64,000 bases of DNA from Hybos culiciformis (GCA_964007475.1 OZ023273.1:55075834-55139833); one strand, 5' to 3'; counted from the stretch's first letter, positions 1-34,858 are shown. The notes: generated from the letters alone by a model not told the origin. Translations and numbers: made by a program.

Positions 1-4775
<4,775 letters not shown>

Positions 4776-5180
4776 GATCAACCAAAGCTAGCTTTGGTAT
4801 TACCAAGTCAAGATGAAGCTGGTTTAATTTTTGATTTGGAAAACACTGAAGAATTTTTTTTCAAAAAAGAATGTAGAAATGAAATTTTAATTGAACAAAA
4901 TTTAGAACATAAAGAGAAGAAATTGAGTTCGAAAAATATAATAAGCGATAATATTGAAGGCACTATTGAAGAAAATTTAGAAAAAAATATTGAAAAAAAT
5001 TTAGAAGATGATGAATTTTCATCACCCGAGGAAATTGAAACTGGTTTATTTGAAGAAAAAGAAACATTTGATGAAAAAGCATGTTCCGATGATTCTGATA
5101 AAGATATTGAAGACCTATTGAAATATCGTCATAAAAAAGATCTTAATTTCAAATCATTACTGGATGAAAATGAATCATAA
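4776..5180 (+). CDS. In-frame 134-codon extension after the dan UAG (readthrough candidate)
   Basis: The codon frame of dan continues past the single UAG at 4773-4775 without another stop until TAA at 5178-5180. The predicted extension is strongly acidic and Glu/Lys/Asn-rich: it begins DQPKLALVLPSQDEAG, contains repeated EENLEKNIEKNLED-like units, and ends DLNFKSLLDENES. In DNA this AT-rich, about one codon in ten would be a stop by chance, so 134 open codons argue for selection on coding. No separate ATG starts this part, and I see no short intron that would remove the UAG. Translational readthrough is the favoured reading. The alternatives are a recent nonsense change, a sequencing error, or an unseen splice form. 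Full product by readthrough would be 732 residues. Confidence 0.7.
   Translation, partial: DQPKLALVLPSQDEAGLIFDLENTEEFFFKKECRNEILIEQNLEHKEKKLSSKNIISDNIEGTIEENLEKNIEKNLEDDEFSSPEEIETGLFEEKETFDEKACSDDSDKDIEDLLKYRHKKDLNFKSLLDENES
4781..4798 (+). promoter_or_regulatory. Palindrome just after the dan stop codon
   Basis: ACCAAAGCTAGCTTTGGT is a perfect 18-nt palindrome starting five bases after UAG. As RNA it can fold into a 7-bp stem with a CUAG loop. Stem-loops shortly downstream of leaky stops can favour readthrough, so it may be a cis element. It also encodes part of the extension. Confidence 0.5.
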
Positions 5181-8007
5181 TTTGATTTACTTAAATTTTA
5201 AAATACACTTGTTAAGTTATTTTTTTTGTTATTACAATTTTTTTTTATTCATGTAATGAATAAGAACTTATTTTGAAACGTTTTTATTTTTTTTTGTTCG
5301 TTAATACAAATTATGTACTTAATAATAGACTTTTTGGAAATGATTTTGATTTTAAAGTATTTCAATCCTTTCAATTGAATATAAGAAGTTTAAATAATTA
5401 GGTTTGTGTCAATTTTTTGTTATCATTAAAATAAAATCTTTTTCAATTAGACTTCAGATTACATTTTATGCTGTTGTGTAAAGAATTTTTTTTTGGTAAA
5501 TTAGTTTACAACTACTTAGTTTCATGAATATTAATGTTTCTGAACAAAAATCATAAACTGACTAGAAATATCGCAGAAAATTTGCCCAAATATTTTGTTT
5601 TAAAATAATATTTATTTTAAAAACAATATCTGAATCAAACTTATCATTCAAAAAAAAAAAAATCAAATATTGATATTTGTGAACACGCGAAGTTATATAT
5701 CTGAAGAGCTTCAAAAATTTGTGAGAATTTTTATTACAAATTTTTAGAATGAAATATAAATTTAGAAGATAGGAAAATGTGCATATTTCTTTTTTCAATT
5801 AGAGCGTCTTCCAAATTAACAAATCTTAAGTTTTCGAAATAATTTGCAAATTTCCTTTGATAATTCTATAAGCAGATTCTTGTATTTGTAGACTATATAA
5901 GTGAATATAATTTTATTAGGCGAACTCATAAATAATTTTATTTTAAAAAAATACAAGTAAAAGCATTTCTTTTGACTCTTCAAATTAGATTTATATTTTG
6001 TTTTTTAAAAAAAAAATCTATTGCCTATTTTAGCAAGCCTTCATATTTTCAATCAAAATAAAATTTTATATTCGCGTGTTATATACATCATCAAAATAAA
6101 TTAATAATATTAACTAAAAAAAAAAAAACAAGCATATTCTTTTTATAAAATACATAATACATACGAAATCATATTACAGATTATCTCAATTTTACCCCGA
6201 TTATTTATTCATCATTTGGACAATAGTTAATGTTCAAATTTTATATTTTTATTTATTTAAAATTGTAATAAAATGAATGAAATAGTAATTATTAAAAAAA
6301 GAAAGAAAATTCAAATGTAATTTAATTATAATAACTATAATAAAAAAAAAAATAAATACATATTGTGCATGTGCAATGTCAGAGCTCAATTTGTTTTTTT
6401 TTTTTTCGTACTTAATATGAGAAATATTAAAATAAATTCAAGTAGAAGTAAAATTTATAGAAATGTATCAATAAAAATTAAAAAAAAAAAAAAAATTATC
6501 TAAATGTAAAAGTGTTTTTTCTCTGTAATTCTTTTTTTTAAATGAAATTTTAATCGACAATTTTTTATAAATTTTTTTTTTTTTTGTAATCAAATGTGGA
6601 TATAGTAAAAATAAAACTAAACTTTGAAAAATAAAAAAAAAAAAATACAATATTTTTAAGATTGTTTTATAAAGATTTCGTTGATTTTTACTTTAGATAA
6701 TAAATATATTTAATATTTAAAATAATTAAAAAGATATTAATAAATAAATTTTAGATAAAAATAGATAATAATATCTTATGTTTTTGTATAAATTAAAAAA
6801 TGTAAAAAGATTTCAATTATAAAAGAAGTTTTTAGCGAATTGCATTTTTTTTTTCATAATTTTCATTTGATTTTAAAATATTATAAATTACATTAAAAAA
6901 AATTAAATTTAAATTTTATTCCCAAAACTCTGGTCATCCAATTCTAATATTTAATAAAAATTTCTGTGAATAAATTTTTTTAAACATTTTCTAAATTTAC
7001 TTTCTAAGAATAATTAAATTCAATTTATCGATACTACTTTTAAATTTTTGAAGTTTTTTTTCAATAAACATTTTCATTATAAATTATAGGTAGTTACTTA
7101 ATTATTTCCCCAATAAATAAAATACTACAACAGAGACCGATATAAATCATGTCGCTATTCAATTCAAAATTGATAATTTGTTTTTCTTGAAAAAAAAAAA
7201 ATTTGAAAATAATTGAAAAATAAAAACTTCTTTTATAAAATTTATCAATATATATATTCCAAAAATTATTATATTATTATACCTAAATTAATAAAATATG
7301 AAGCAAAAAAAAGTTTTTTTTTAAATTGAATTTTTTTTTTTTTTCCAAAATATACATACAAAATGTAATAATGAGTACATTTATATAAATTTATTTGTAA
7401 AATATGAATTAAAATTAAAGTAGTTAAAATCATTGTTTGTAATTAAAAAAAAAAAAAAAGAAAAAAAAAAAGAAAATTTTGAATAAATAATTTTCATGTC
7501 AAACTTCTTAAACTTTAATCAAAAGTAATGAAGAAAATAAAATTAATGAATTAAACTGCATCTAATATCTACATGTGATTTAAATTATTAAAAAAAAAAG
7601 ATAATAAAAATTTAAATTAAAAAATTTATAGGTTTTTTTTTTAATTTTTATTGTCATAGATGTCTTTTGAAGAACAAATTACCACTAAGATTTAAATAAT
7701 TAATTTTTTTGATTAACATTTTAATCGTTTCTACGAAAATAATAAACCTAAAGGCATCTCCTTGGACTATTAATGATCATAAAACCTTAATGATAAAATT
7801 ATTGAATTAATTACATACAATTGGTCTAATGTTATTAGTAAGCTCATTCAATTTTCAAAATATGAAAAGTAGTCGAAGATATTCGTCAACATTAAAACAA
7901 AAAAAAAACTTAAAAGTAAATAGTGTTCAAATAAAGAAAAATATTTATTCTATTTTTCTATTTATTATGTATAAAAATTGTTATACAAATTAAAAAATCT
8001 TACTTAC
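5181..8007. other. dan 3' flank / AT-rich non-coding DNA
   Basis: There is no coding exon. A canonical AATAAA at 5430-5435 is a candidate dan polyadenylation signal, with others further on in this A-rich DNA. The rest is homopolymer-rich. If the minus-strand DRC7 gene is intact, this region also lies in its third intron. Confidence 0.55.
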
Positions 8008-8136
8008 CAGTGCAATAGGATTTCTCAATGGTTGATAAGTTATGAAATCTGCAACAAAAGTGCATATAAAATCTTTTGCTTGAATCATTTGTGTTTGTAA
8101 AAATGCTGTCGGACGCACTGTTGAACAAACAAATTT
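8008..8136 (-). CDS. DRC7: DRC7 exon 3
   Basis: A 43-codon exon between a polypyrimidine-TTAG acceptor and the consensus donor GTAAGTA. It encodes KFVCSTVRPT and FICTFVADFITYQPL, the strongest family match. It leaves phase 0 into an intron whose other end is not in view. Confidence 0.82.
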
Positions 8137-9394
8137 CTAAAAAAAAAGTGAATATTAGGTAAACGGAAATGTTTTTTAAGATAATTGTGAACCTGAATGC
8201 CGCATTCATTTTTCACCGCTAACACTAATGGATGTCGACCGTAAAATTTTTGCAAGAATTGTTTTCGAAAATTCTCAGCAAATAAAAGAGTTAGCTTTTC
8301 TTTTTGTGTGAAAGTGTAATAGCTTGGAGGGTAACAATATTTTTCACCGATTTCTGGTTTTTCGGGAAACGATAAATCAATGTGACCTGTTAAAAAAGAG
8401 TAATAAAGTACCCTTTGTTAATTTATTTGAAATAAAAATGTAATTAGTTAATTCAGTAATTATTAAAATGGGTTGAATTTTCTCAAACTCCAGTTTACAA
8501 CTTAATAATGAAATATGTACCTAATGATGTAGAATAAGGTAATACATTATTATGAATTTTTGGATGATTTGAGTCTGTCATTACTTAATATAAGAAAATA
8601 TAAAAACAAAATATTTTCAATGTTGATTTTTCAATTTTAAAATCCAGGTAGGTATCAATTTAGTATCCTAAGAAAATTAAATTTTGCATATCTAGGTAGG
8701 AGCTTTTAGAAAAATCAAAATCTCCAAAGCATGATAAGTTCTATGTTCTAATTTAACAAAACCCAGACAATAAAACATAAGATACTGATCGTTTTTTCTT
8801 AGCGATTTATATATTCACAAGTAACTAAAGAGCAAAAAATATAAATAGATACCACCTATTAGGTAAGTAGTGTATAGTAGTGACGTGAATATCAAATAAT
8901 TGTAACATTAGGACAGAGACAGTACTACTTACTTATTTAAACATATTGTAAGTAATGTAGGTAAGGTATTTATATTAGGTTATAGGTTCGTCGTAATAAC
9001 ACAACTAAAATGTACTTAGATATGTAAATACCTGCCTTATTTTTATATTATCGTGTCGTGTGTGAAAAAAGAATAAGTTTATACAATTTTTCACGAAAAA
9101 ATCAAAGAAAATCGTAATTTTAATTTTTTTTTTATATCATTTTAATCTTTTTTTTATATATGAATTTAAAAGCATAAAACTATATTACAAACCGGCGTTC
9201 AGTTCCTCTACAAAATCTTCGTCGCCTTCACGCGTAATATTATCTTCGGGCACAATTGCTTCATTTTCCATTTCCATATAATTACATCTAGAATTTTGTG
9301 AAAATGATATAATTTCTACTTCTTCAACTATTGAAACACCACGAAATTTGGGTGATTTAGCTACGTCTGCATCAATTGATATGGATCCCATCAT
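8008..9394 (-). CDS. DRC7: Dynein regulatory complex subunit 7, 5' part (exons 1-3)
   Basis: DRC7 (Drosophila lost boys) is a subunit of the nexin-dynein regulatory complex of motile cilia and sperm flagella. Three minus-strand exons, 9394-9193, 8386-8193 and 8136-8008, join in phase to 175 codons. The match to the family is clearest in the second and third exons: an AENFRKQF helix, then HPLVLAVKNECGIQKF followed by STVRPT and FICTFVADFITYQPL, which parallels the NEC...KFVSTTLRPT...FVSDFL order of vertebrate DRC7. The acidic N-terminus in exon 1 is not conserved in my recollection. Introns are about 806 and 56 nt, with donors GTTTGT and GTTCAC and a strong final donor GTAAGTA at 8007-8001. 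The remaining two thirds or more of a full protein, including the transglutaminase-like part, is not found downstream in this window. Confidence 0.8.
8193..8386 (-). CDS. DRC7: DRC7 exon 2
   Basis: The acceptor is TTTTTTAACAG. It encodes HIDLSFPEKPEIGEKY, YTFTQKEKLTLLFAENFRKQ and VKNECGIQ, the family-like N-terminal helix block. It ends CAG before GTTCAC, leaving phase 0. Confidence 0.8.
8387..9192 (-). other. DRC7 intron 1
   Basis: An 806-nt AT-rich intron. I see no genes or recognisable repeats in it. Confidence 0.6.
9193..9394 (-). CDS. DRC7: DRC7 exon 1
   Basis: The start ATG is at 9394-9392 in a favourable context (A at -3), with a second Met directly after it. It encodes an acidic 67-residue N-terminus and ends GCCG before the weak donor GTTTGT, leaving one base that completes a Gly codon with exon 2. 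Confidence 0.7.
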
Positions 9395-11580
9395 TTTTTT
9401 CTTTTATTTATATTTTGTAAATAATTTTATTTATTATTTTTATTTATTTTTTTCTTTTTTAAGTTGCCTAGGAAATCCTTATTTCGATTTTTTAAAACTA
9501 TTTTAAAGATATTTGAATAAAAATTCGGAAATAAAAGTAACATTCCTTTTGACAATCGTTATTTGACAAAGTCGAAAATAAATTTAATAAAGCGACATCT
9601 GTAGTAATAAAACGAAAATGTCAAAAAAGTTCTGACGAAATTTTATTTCATTACTAACGTGAGGGTTACACTTGCTGAAAAAAAATCATGATTATGATTT
9701 TTTTTGAATGATGTGTGAAATTTTTATGAGTCAAAAATCATACTGGCTTTGATTTTAATCTTGATTTTTTTCTGTAAATAAATAATTCACTTAGACTTTT
9801 TAAAATTTCAACATTCAAATTCAAATCCCGTAATAACAAGCCGCTTTTATTATTGTTGTTTGCGCTTTAAAGAGTTTACTTTTTTCTTTGGCAGCCAAAA
9901 AATTTTCTTTTGACAGAAAAAAATCAACCCTCTGATTTTTTTTAAGCATGATTTTTCATCATGATTATTTCTTGATTTTTTTTTTTACACAAAATTTCAC
10001 GCATACATTAAAAAAAAATCATGATTATGATTTTTTTTTCAGCAAATGTAACCCGCAAGTAAGAATTAATTAAAACAATATTTAAAAACATTCTTATATG
10101 AAACATAATTTATGTTTAAATTTATTCTACAAGTTTTCTCTTTAATGCAAATAATTAGTTTATTTGAAACTTAAATTTTTGTATTCACAATTTTGGAAGC
10201 TGAAAATGATTTAAAAAAAAAGTTTTTTTTTTTATAAAAAATAAATTGATTTTATTTTTATTTACAATTTTACTATGGAAATTGAATAATTTTCAAATCC
10301 TTTTTTAATATTATTATTCAAATTCTAAATATTTATGAAAATTAATCCCGAAATTATAGTTAATAATATTATTTAAGAATACAAGCTTAGTTCAATAATT
10401 AATCCGCAAGAGGCGCCACCAAAAGTATAAAAACTTTTACTTTTACAAGTGACATCTATTAGCCAAATAATCAAACTAAAAGTTCTAATTTTTCGGAAAA
10501 AATCCAATTTTTTTTGTTTTATTAGAGATGGCACACCAATCTGAAAGTTTAGCGAAAAATGTGACATTAGTTTAAATATTTATTTGTTTTAATTTGTGGC
10601 AATAGTATCATTAAGAATATTCTTTGTTTTGCAAATCAAATCCGTGAAATGAACCAATGATGAATATTAAATAAATTGTTGAAGAAAAAAAATAAGTTGT
10701 AGAAAATAATTTAAAACATTTTTTTAGAAGATTTTCATCAATTCTATTCATCAATAAAGTTAAAAAATAAGATCAAGTAACAAATTTTGGTTCGAAACCT
10801 ACTTAATTTCTATATTTTTTATATTTATACCATTAACAAACTCCATCAGTCGAAGCTCGGAGCCGCTTAGCGGGTAGTAATTGATTTGTTGTGACGAAAT
10901 TTTAAATAATCACGCACCCTGGAGCCAGGTTCATATTCTATGACAAATCAAAAAATCACTTTAGTCGAGATAGTATTAATAACCCTACAATCAAAGCAAA
11001 ACTATGACCAATTTTCCCAATGAGGGCTCTTAATTTCCAGATTTAAAAATCATAATAAGTAAATAAGAATGGCTAAATTGATTGTCATTCAAATCCCTAA
11101 TACTAATAATTCGAGCCGAAATCAACTTTTATTTCTTTTTCTTTTTTTTGAGAGTTTTCTTTGAAAAATAGAATTTTAAATTGATTTTAAGTGGAAATAC
11201 TTACTGGTATTGATGTTTTCACATAATTATGCTATCAAGTGTTGAAGCTTAATTAAGTTGGCTTTGATTCACATTTCAAAGAAATTATTAAAATAAAGCA
11301 TTTGCTTTTGTGTTTGTGTTATGATCTTGTCTTGTATGTTTCTTGTATGTTTCTATTTATTTACATTTTTTTAGTCATCATTATTATTTGTCTCGCCGCT
11401 ATTTAATTTATAAATGTCAAAATAAAAACTTTTTTTTACCATAAGAAACTTTCTTTTTAACCAGTTTATTTATTTGTGTACGTCATTTCAGCTTAAAAAA
11501 TGAAATAATAAATTTAGGTTCTTTTTTATATTAAATTAAATTAAAAATAGTAAATATAGTTTAAAAATAAAAAATTAATA
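9395..11580. other. Intergenic region between head-to-head DRC7 and POMT2
   Basis: About 2.2 kb separates the two start codons. It contains a MITE (9662-10055) and a patch of higher G+C with weak tRNA-like motifs near 10786-10945. The rest is AT-rich. Promoters of both genes should lie here, but no clear core element can be singled out. Confidence 0.6.
9662..10055. mobile_element. MITE with about 65-bp terminal inverted repeats
   Basis: The left end starts GGGTTACACTTGCTG and continues into ATCATGATTATGATTTTTTT, ending near GTGTGAAATTTT. The right end is the inverse, finishing CAGCAAATGTAACCC. Arms match over roughly 60 bp around a non-coding core with more ATCATGATT-like motifs. There is no transposase, so the element is non-autonomous. 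A target-site duplication is not obvious. Confidence 0.7.
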
Positions 11581-28345
<16,765 letters not shown>

Positions 28346-28382
28346 TGGAACAGCATACACAATATTAATTATCTTTAAAAAA

Positions 28383-28388
28383 AATAAA
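28383..28388 (+). terminator. Candidate POMT2 polyadenylation signal
   Basis: AATAAA lies about 38 bases after the TAA. It is a plausible proximal signal, though such hexamers are frequent in this A-rich DNA. Confidence 0.45.
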
Positions 28389-31300
28389 TATATATGTGTT
28401 ATTTATAAAATTTTCTACATAACAGCATAGACTGTATAAAATCATATAAGCGTATACATTGGATTGTGAATTGGTCGCAGTAAAAGTGAAATCATTTTCA
28501 TAATATTCATTAAAATAAGCATAAAATTCATTAGAGAATATAATATTAATGTATTGCTATCGAATAGTAATTATATAATATACTGAATCAAAACCAGAAA
28601 TTTTATTTGATTTAAATTTGGTTTCAAAAGTCTTCTAATGGGTATTTGATAAAATTCATTGCCATTCAAAACACAAAATACAACCTTTATCTCATATTAC
28701 CCCAAGGTTATTATACAGAGTGTAAGAGAAAAGTTAAACGCCTCAAAAAAAACTTAAAAAATCAGTAGAAACTTCTTTTATGAGTTGCTATAGCTTTAGC
28801 TGAGAAAATAATATCAAAAGTATTTTAGAACTGCAAATGTAAAAATGTGTTTCATCTGTCTAATAATGAATCTGTTAGATAAATATACCTGTACATACAT
28901 GGATTTTTTTTGATAAGAAGCAATATACAATACATAGTTTGGTACTCTTAATCCTAATATTTATTAAGCTTTTATTTTCTATTTATATAAAAAAAAGAAT
29001 TTTGAATCTTGTTCTTGGCTTAAACTTCATTTACTCGCATTTACCCTCTGTTCAGTTTGCAGATGTTATATACCTAAATGTCTGGTTTAAATAAAAAAAT
29101 AAATAAATTTTATTTGAAAATTTCCATAAATTATTAGAAATACAATATATATACATATATATACATATTTATATTCAAATTAGAGAATCTCCATAGAATT
29201 AATTATTAAAGATATTAAAATGAAATAAATGGTTTATGCTATGAAAAGAGAATTAAATTGAAGCTCTGATGGTTCTTAATTTTAATAAAAAAAAACAAAA
29301 TTTATTAAGTTAAATTAAATATCCCTAAGAGAATCTATATAAAATAATAATAACGATGACATGAATTCAACGAAAGGCTATTTAGATTTGTTTTTTTTTT
29401 ATTTTGTACTTCCAAAACATAGCGAATAAATTAAAATATTCTCCTGTTGATGCCGTTTAATATATTTTGAATGCAAATATAATGTGTTCCAGAAAATATG
29501 AAATAAAGTTAAAATTTATTCAGATAAATACTTATTATGTATGGTATTGAACAATATGGCTATGTATAATAATAATAATAATAATTTTTAATCCCCCTTA
29601 ATTTATCTTATTTGAATGGATAGAAAATGAAATCTTTAAATTTTTTGATTAAAATTGTATTCAGAAAGCGTTAGAATCTACTTAAAAAAAACATGGAATT
29701 TTAATAAAAAAATGTTTTAAATTTTTTCTTGGAATTAAATTTATGCCATAGATGGTATAATATTCTAACTAGTTAATTAATAGCAAAAAACAACGAAGCC
29801 TTTAATTTGCTTTGCTTTTAAATCTGGTGATCTTTTTATGCTGCCTTTTTTTTAAATGTCTATAGTATGGAAAGAATGTATTGTCTGTCTCTCATTTTTG
29901 AGTTCATTGATTTGATTTGTTTTTAGTATTTATATATTTATAATCTAAAAAAAAAAGAGGAACCAGCACTTCATTAAGGCGATATAGGCTCCGTTTCTTA
30001 TTAAACTAAACTAAATATATTAATGCTTTTTTTCTTGAAAATTTTCTTATCATCCATATTAAGTACTCGGATATTATTTATTAGAAACCGTTCTCTTTTC
30101 ATTAATATATTAAGAAAATTCTTCAAATATGTGTAAAATTTTTCAGATATTTAAATTTTTTTCCAAAATGTTTTCATACTTTAAATATATATGTTTTAAT
30201 ATTAGACAATAACATTTTTGCCTAATTAATCAATTCTATATGTATACAAATATATATGTTATTTTTTTTTTTCTTATGGATTAATTGGATGAACGGATAT
30301 TGTTTTTATTCGGATAATTACAAAGTGATTACTTTATGCTTGAAGGAATAAAATATCAACTTAAATTAAATTTTATGCTTTCTGCAGAAATGAAAATTTA
30401 ATTTTCATTTTAATTTAGAATTGAAAATAAATGAAATTACAACTAAATATTTGTAGGTATACCTATGTCGGTATAATATGTTATTCGGTTATATGTACTA
30501 TATACATATAATATTATATCTATGTAGTATAATATACACGTGCGTCATTAGAGGGAATGTAATTAAATAAACATTTCTATTAGATATAAATTAGTTTATC
30601 ATATAATGTTAATTATATTGCTTTCGGTTCGAAATTAATTGCATGCATTTTTTTTTTCAATTTTATTTATCTCATTATTGCAAATTGCAATGAATAAATA
30701 TATTTAATATGTGTTTATTTTTAATTTCACTTCATTTGATTAACTTTTTCATTTATTATTAATGCAGTACATACAATTCTATAACACTGCTAATGAAATT
30801 ATTAAAACGAATTTTTATTTTTCACAAAAACCTTTTTAATATTTATTATTTACAAAGTTTAGATATTTTTAAAGGTCAGCTTTAAATATATATATTATAT
30901 ATATTATAACATTGTCAAGTCTGGATATTTAAAAATATAATACTAAAATAAAGTTTCAATCAAAAAATTTTTTCATCGCAAGAGCCGTTTGTTATTTATT
31001 TATGCAGAAAATCAAATAAAAATATAGAAGTACGTAGAATAAAGTATTGTTCAATTATAAATTATAACACATGTATTAAGATAAAATATTAAAATATTTA
31101 CATTTTTTCAAAAAATTATGTGAACTGGTTGATAAAATTTTTTCAGCTCATCTTTGGATATGAGTAAACAATGTTATAATTAACACGATACCCTTATCAG
31201 ACAGCATTTATAACGAATTACATATATATGATATGCTAACCTCTAGGTTCAAAAAGTATAAAAGTTTGCATAACTAATAATAACAAACTCATGTTGGCTG

Positions 31301-31434
31301 TTTTATATACAACTTCAAATAAAGACTTCCACGTTCTTAACAATTTCTCATTTTTCCACTAAAGTTCTTGACTTAATTTTTGATACATGTATGCGAATCA
31401 ATTTGATTTTGATTTGAATCTTTTATAAATTCTA

Positions 31435-31487
31435 CATTTTTATGCTTTTATATCTCGTTCATTTTTATGCTTTTATATCTCGTTCAT
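31435..31487. repeat. 25-bp tandem duplication
   Basis: CATTTTTATGCTTTTATATC plus TCGTT occurs twice back to back, followed by a partial CAT. Confidence 0.85.
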
Positions 31488-32529
31488 GAAACTTTGCATC
31501 CTACATAAATAAATATTAGGTAAATATTGATATAAGATAAAAATGTTGCTTTGCTTGCATATGAATATAGTGTAGAAGACAAGAAGCCTAAGATCAGAAT
31601 CTCTTTGACATGTTATAAAAAACTATGTTTTTAAAATTTTAATTTAATTTTAATTTGTTTTTTGCTGTACGATTTTATATTATTACTTTTTATTTTTTCA
31701 CATATAATTAGGATCATGAACGCTTGGAAAAATTAAAAAAAAAATAAAAACTCTCACTTCGACTGAATTTAAATCTTAATAATTTTTTAAATCTTCATTT
31801 TCGGTAAATAAAATTATATGCTATGTGCTATAGCAATTCTATTATGCGGAGAAATTTCTAATCTAAACAATTAAAAATAACAATTCCTATAAACATTTTT
31901 TATATGTTTTCATTCACCTTTTAAACTTAATAGGATTTATATACCAAATTCAGACATTATTTGTTAAAATATTTTCAAATGAATGTAACGTCCTGTAAAG
32001 ACATTCATTATTTATTTGGTAAAGTGTTTACAAACTTTTGTTGAAAATGCTTGTTAGTTTGAACTTAATAAATAACATATAAGATATTTTATTATTTTTT
32101 TCCTTAAAGTGATAGCATAGTTTACACTTTGTTGTACTTATTCATTTTAAAAATAATAAGAAAGTATATAATATAAGTATTATTATATCTAGACAATTGT
32201 AGATTTCAATCTAATTTTTTAAATATGACATCGAATTTTATTTTATGTCAGACAATTGTATTCAACTATAGGTAGGTATGCTTGGTAAACTTTAAAAAAA
32301 CTAATAAGTATACAATACATATATAATTTAATATTATAAACGTTTTTTGTTATAAAGACTTTTTTTTTTCTTAAATGCTATGTTTATAATTCTTGAACGT
32401 TAGAAGTGATATGAAACTTAAAAAAATTAACATTCAATTTTTCGTTTGTACCAAAATTTTCTATGAGTAAAGGGATCGATGAAACAATATCTTCTTTATG
32501 AATTAAATTTATATATAAAGATTGTTTCC

Positions 32530-32760
32530 CACTACTCTATAGCCTAGTCTCCATAGCCTAGTTAAGGTTTTCATTTTTTTTAAAAAAACTCATAAAAAAA
32601 AACTCACTTTTTCCCGATATTTCCAAATTTCCAGCAAATTTTTCCAACCGTATTCGGACTTTTACGAACGTTAAAAAAAATAGTCAAATCGGTCCAGCCA
32701 TTCTCAAGTAATTCGCTTACTAACAACTAACATTTAATTTTTATTCATATAGATTATAGA
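32530..32760. repeat. Possible degenerate repeat-element tail
   Basis: This stretch holds CCATAGCCTAGT, CCAGCAAATTTTTCCAACCG and AAATCGGTCCAGCCATTCTC. The last motif type recurs in many arthropod repeats near a GACAGACA end and resembles AATCGGACGAAC in the intron 8 repeat. No ends could be defined. Confidence 0.35.
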
Positions 32761-34858
32761 TTTTCGAAACGTTGATAGTATTATATATTATTAAATTCAC
32801 AATATTGTTAACCCCCCCGTTTTGTTAGTTAATAAAGATTTTAAAAATTATTATGTTAAAGGATTAATTGAGAATTAAAAAAATAACCAGATTGTATATA
32901 ATATATATTTTCATATTTGTGGGAAGGATTAATAATCAATATCACAAAAAAAAACAACAATTTATGAAAATTCTCAGAATTTAAATCTATATCTATGTGT
33001 ATAAATATTTATATAAACTTAAAGGTTTTTATTATTTAATATATCAACTTATAGGTTTTTATTATTTTATTTATTTTATTATTTTGACAATGATTTAATA
33101 CAATTTTCCGCATTGCGTTGTTAAAACTCAAAATTGATTAAAGGGAAAATAATATTTTAAATTATATAAATGTAGGTATATAAGCAATTATAATTCGTAA
33201 AAATAACATTGGCAAAAAGGATTGAGGATGCTAGGGACGACAATTTAATTCTCATTTCTCTACAAAATATCAGGGTATTATTTTATACCTAATAAAAAAG
33301 GCTTTTAAGTTCCTTTTTATATGAATGTTGCCATATTTTGAATTAACGAAAAAAGTATAAAGACTTATAAAAGGTATTAACAATTTAACACTCCCAAATT
33401 CCTATTAAATTGTGTAGATCCTTTTTCATAAGCTTTTTTATCAACATATTTTTTTTTTTTTAATAAGTGAAGACGAGGGTAAGTTTATATATAGTCAGTA
33501 GAATTGACGGTGACCAAATTCAATGAAGCAATATACTTAAAATTAATTCAAACAATTATTTCCAGGAAAATAATAGTAAATAATTTTTAAGGTTCATCAT
33601 AGATGTTTGTAGTTTATTATATGTATAACATTAAAGCATGTATATAGAAGTAATAATTTTGCAAAAGTTATAATATTTATTCGGCAAAAGTTAATAAAAA
33701 ACAAAATAATAATCTCAAATGTAATAAATTCTTGTTTTAAGTTCAACAAACAACAAAAAATAAGTTTAGAAATATTTTGCTTTTTTTAATTATTAACTTC
33801 TACTTACGAGAATTATTTAATCATCCATCAAAGTGAACTAATAATTTTTTAATCTAACCTGATTTTATAATCACAATCTTTTATATATAAAATAATGATA
33901 AAAGGAAATTAAGTAAAACGTAATCTTTTTCATCTGATTTTCTGTTTATTTGTATTGTATTATGTAAATATATAATTAGATATGTGCAATATTGTATACA
34001 TTATAATATATATATATAGTATATTTATGTAAACAAAAATATTTAATTATATGAAACTTTTTCTTTTACAACAGTGGCAAATTTTGCTTTATCTAGCATT
34101 GAAAAATAAAAAAAAAAAAAAAAATTTATTTTTATACATATATATGTACATATTTATCTTTAGAATAAAAAAAAAAAAATTAAAACTTTTTGAAATTTTC
34201 AACAGGTTTACATAATAAAAACAGGGTATAGGGTTGGTTATCTATAAACATGTTAACAGCTTTATATAAAATTCATATAAAATTGGATTTTGGTAAAATT
34301 TAATTTAAGCTAAATATATTAAAGTAATGTATCTATGGTTTTGATAGGTAAAACAATAACAGAAAATTTATAATTACTCTGTTGTTTAATGTTATTGAAT
34401 TTAGCCCGAATTAAAATGTTATCAAATTATTTCTAAGAAAAAATAAAATAAGTATACTATGTATACGTATATTATGTATAAGACTTATATTAAATTTTCT
34501 TTCTTATGTAGAATATTGTAACAAGACACAATAAAGCGTAACAAACCATAAATTTAATATATTATTATGTACATATATTTCTAATTCTAAGAGTCAGTCA
34601 TTTATGGTATTATAGAGGGCGAGAATTATTTTGTTCTTTTCTGCAACCATTCAGATATTTTTTGTGAAATTTAATTAAATTTTTTTTAATAATAATATTA
34701 AGAGAATCTCAACTACAATATTTTTAACATAATATTATCATGGTAATTTATGGAATTTGAATCCAAATTAGTAATTTCTATTCACTATCTATTAAGAAAT
34801 AAAATTTGGTTTTCGGGTGGCAGAAAGATTTTTGTATTTTTTTCGAAGATTATCTCTA

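Noticed and set aside
8000..8209. 69-codon minus-strand frame starting at 8209 as a separate small gene
   Set aside because: It runs across the exon 2 to exon 3 intron of DRC7 in the wrong frame. The spliced reading gives the conserved protein.
10786..10800. tRNA gene around the B-box-like GGTTCGAAACC
   Set aside because: The flanking bases do not form a T stem, and no acceptor, D or anticodon arm can be drawn.
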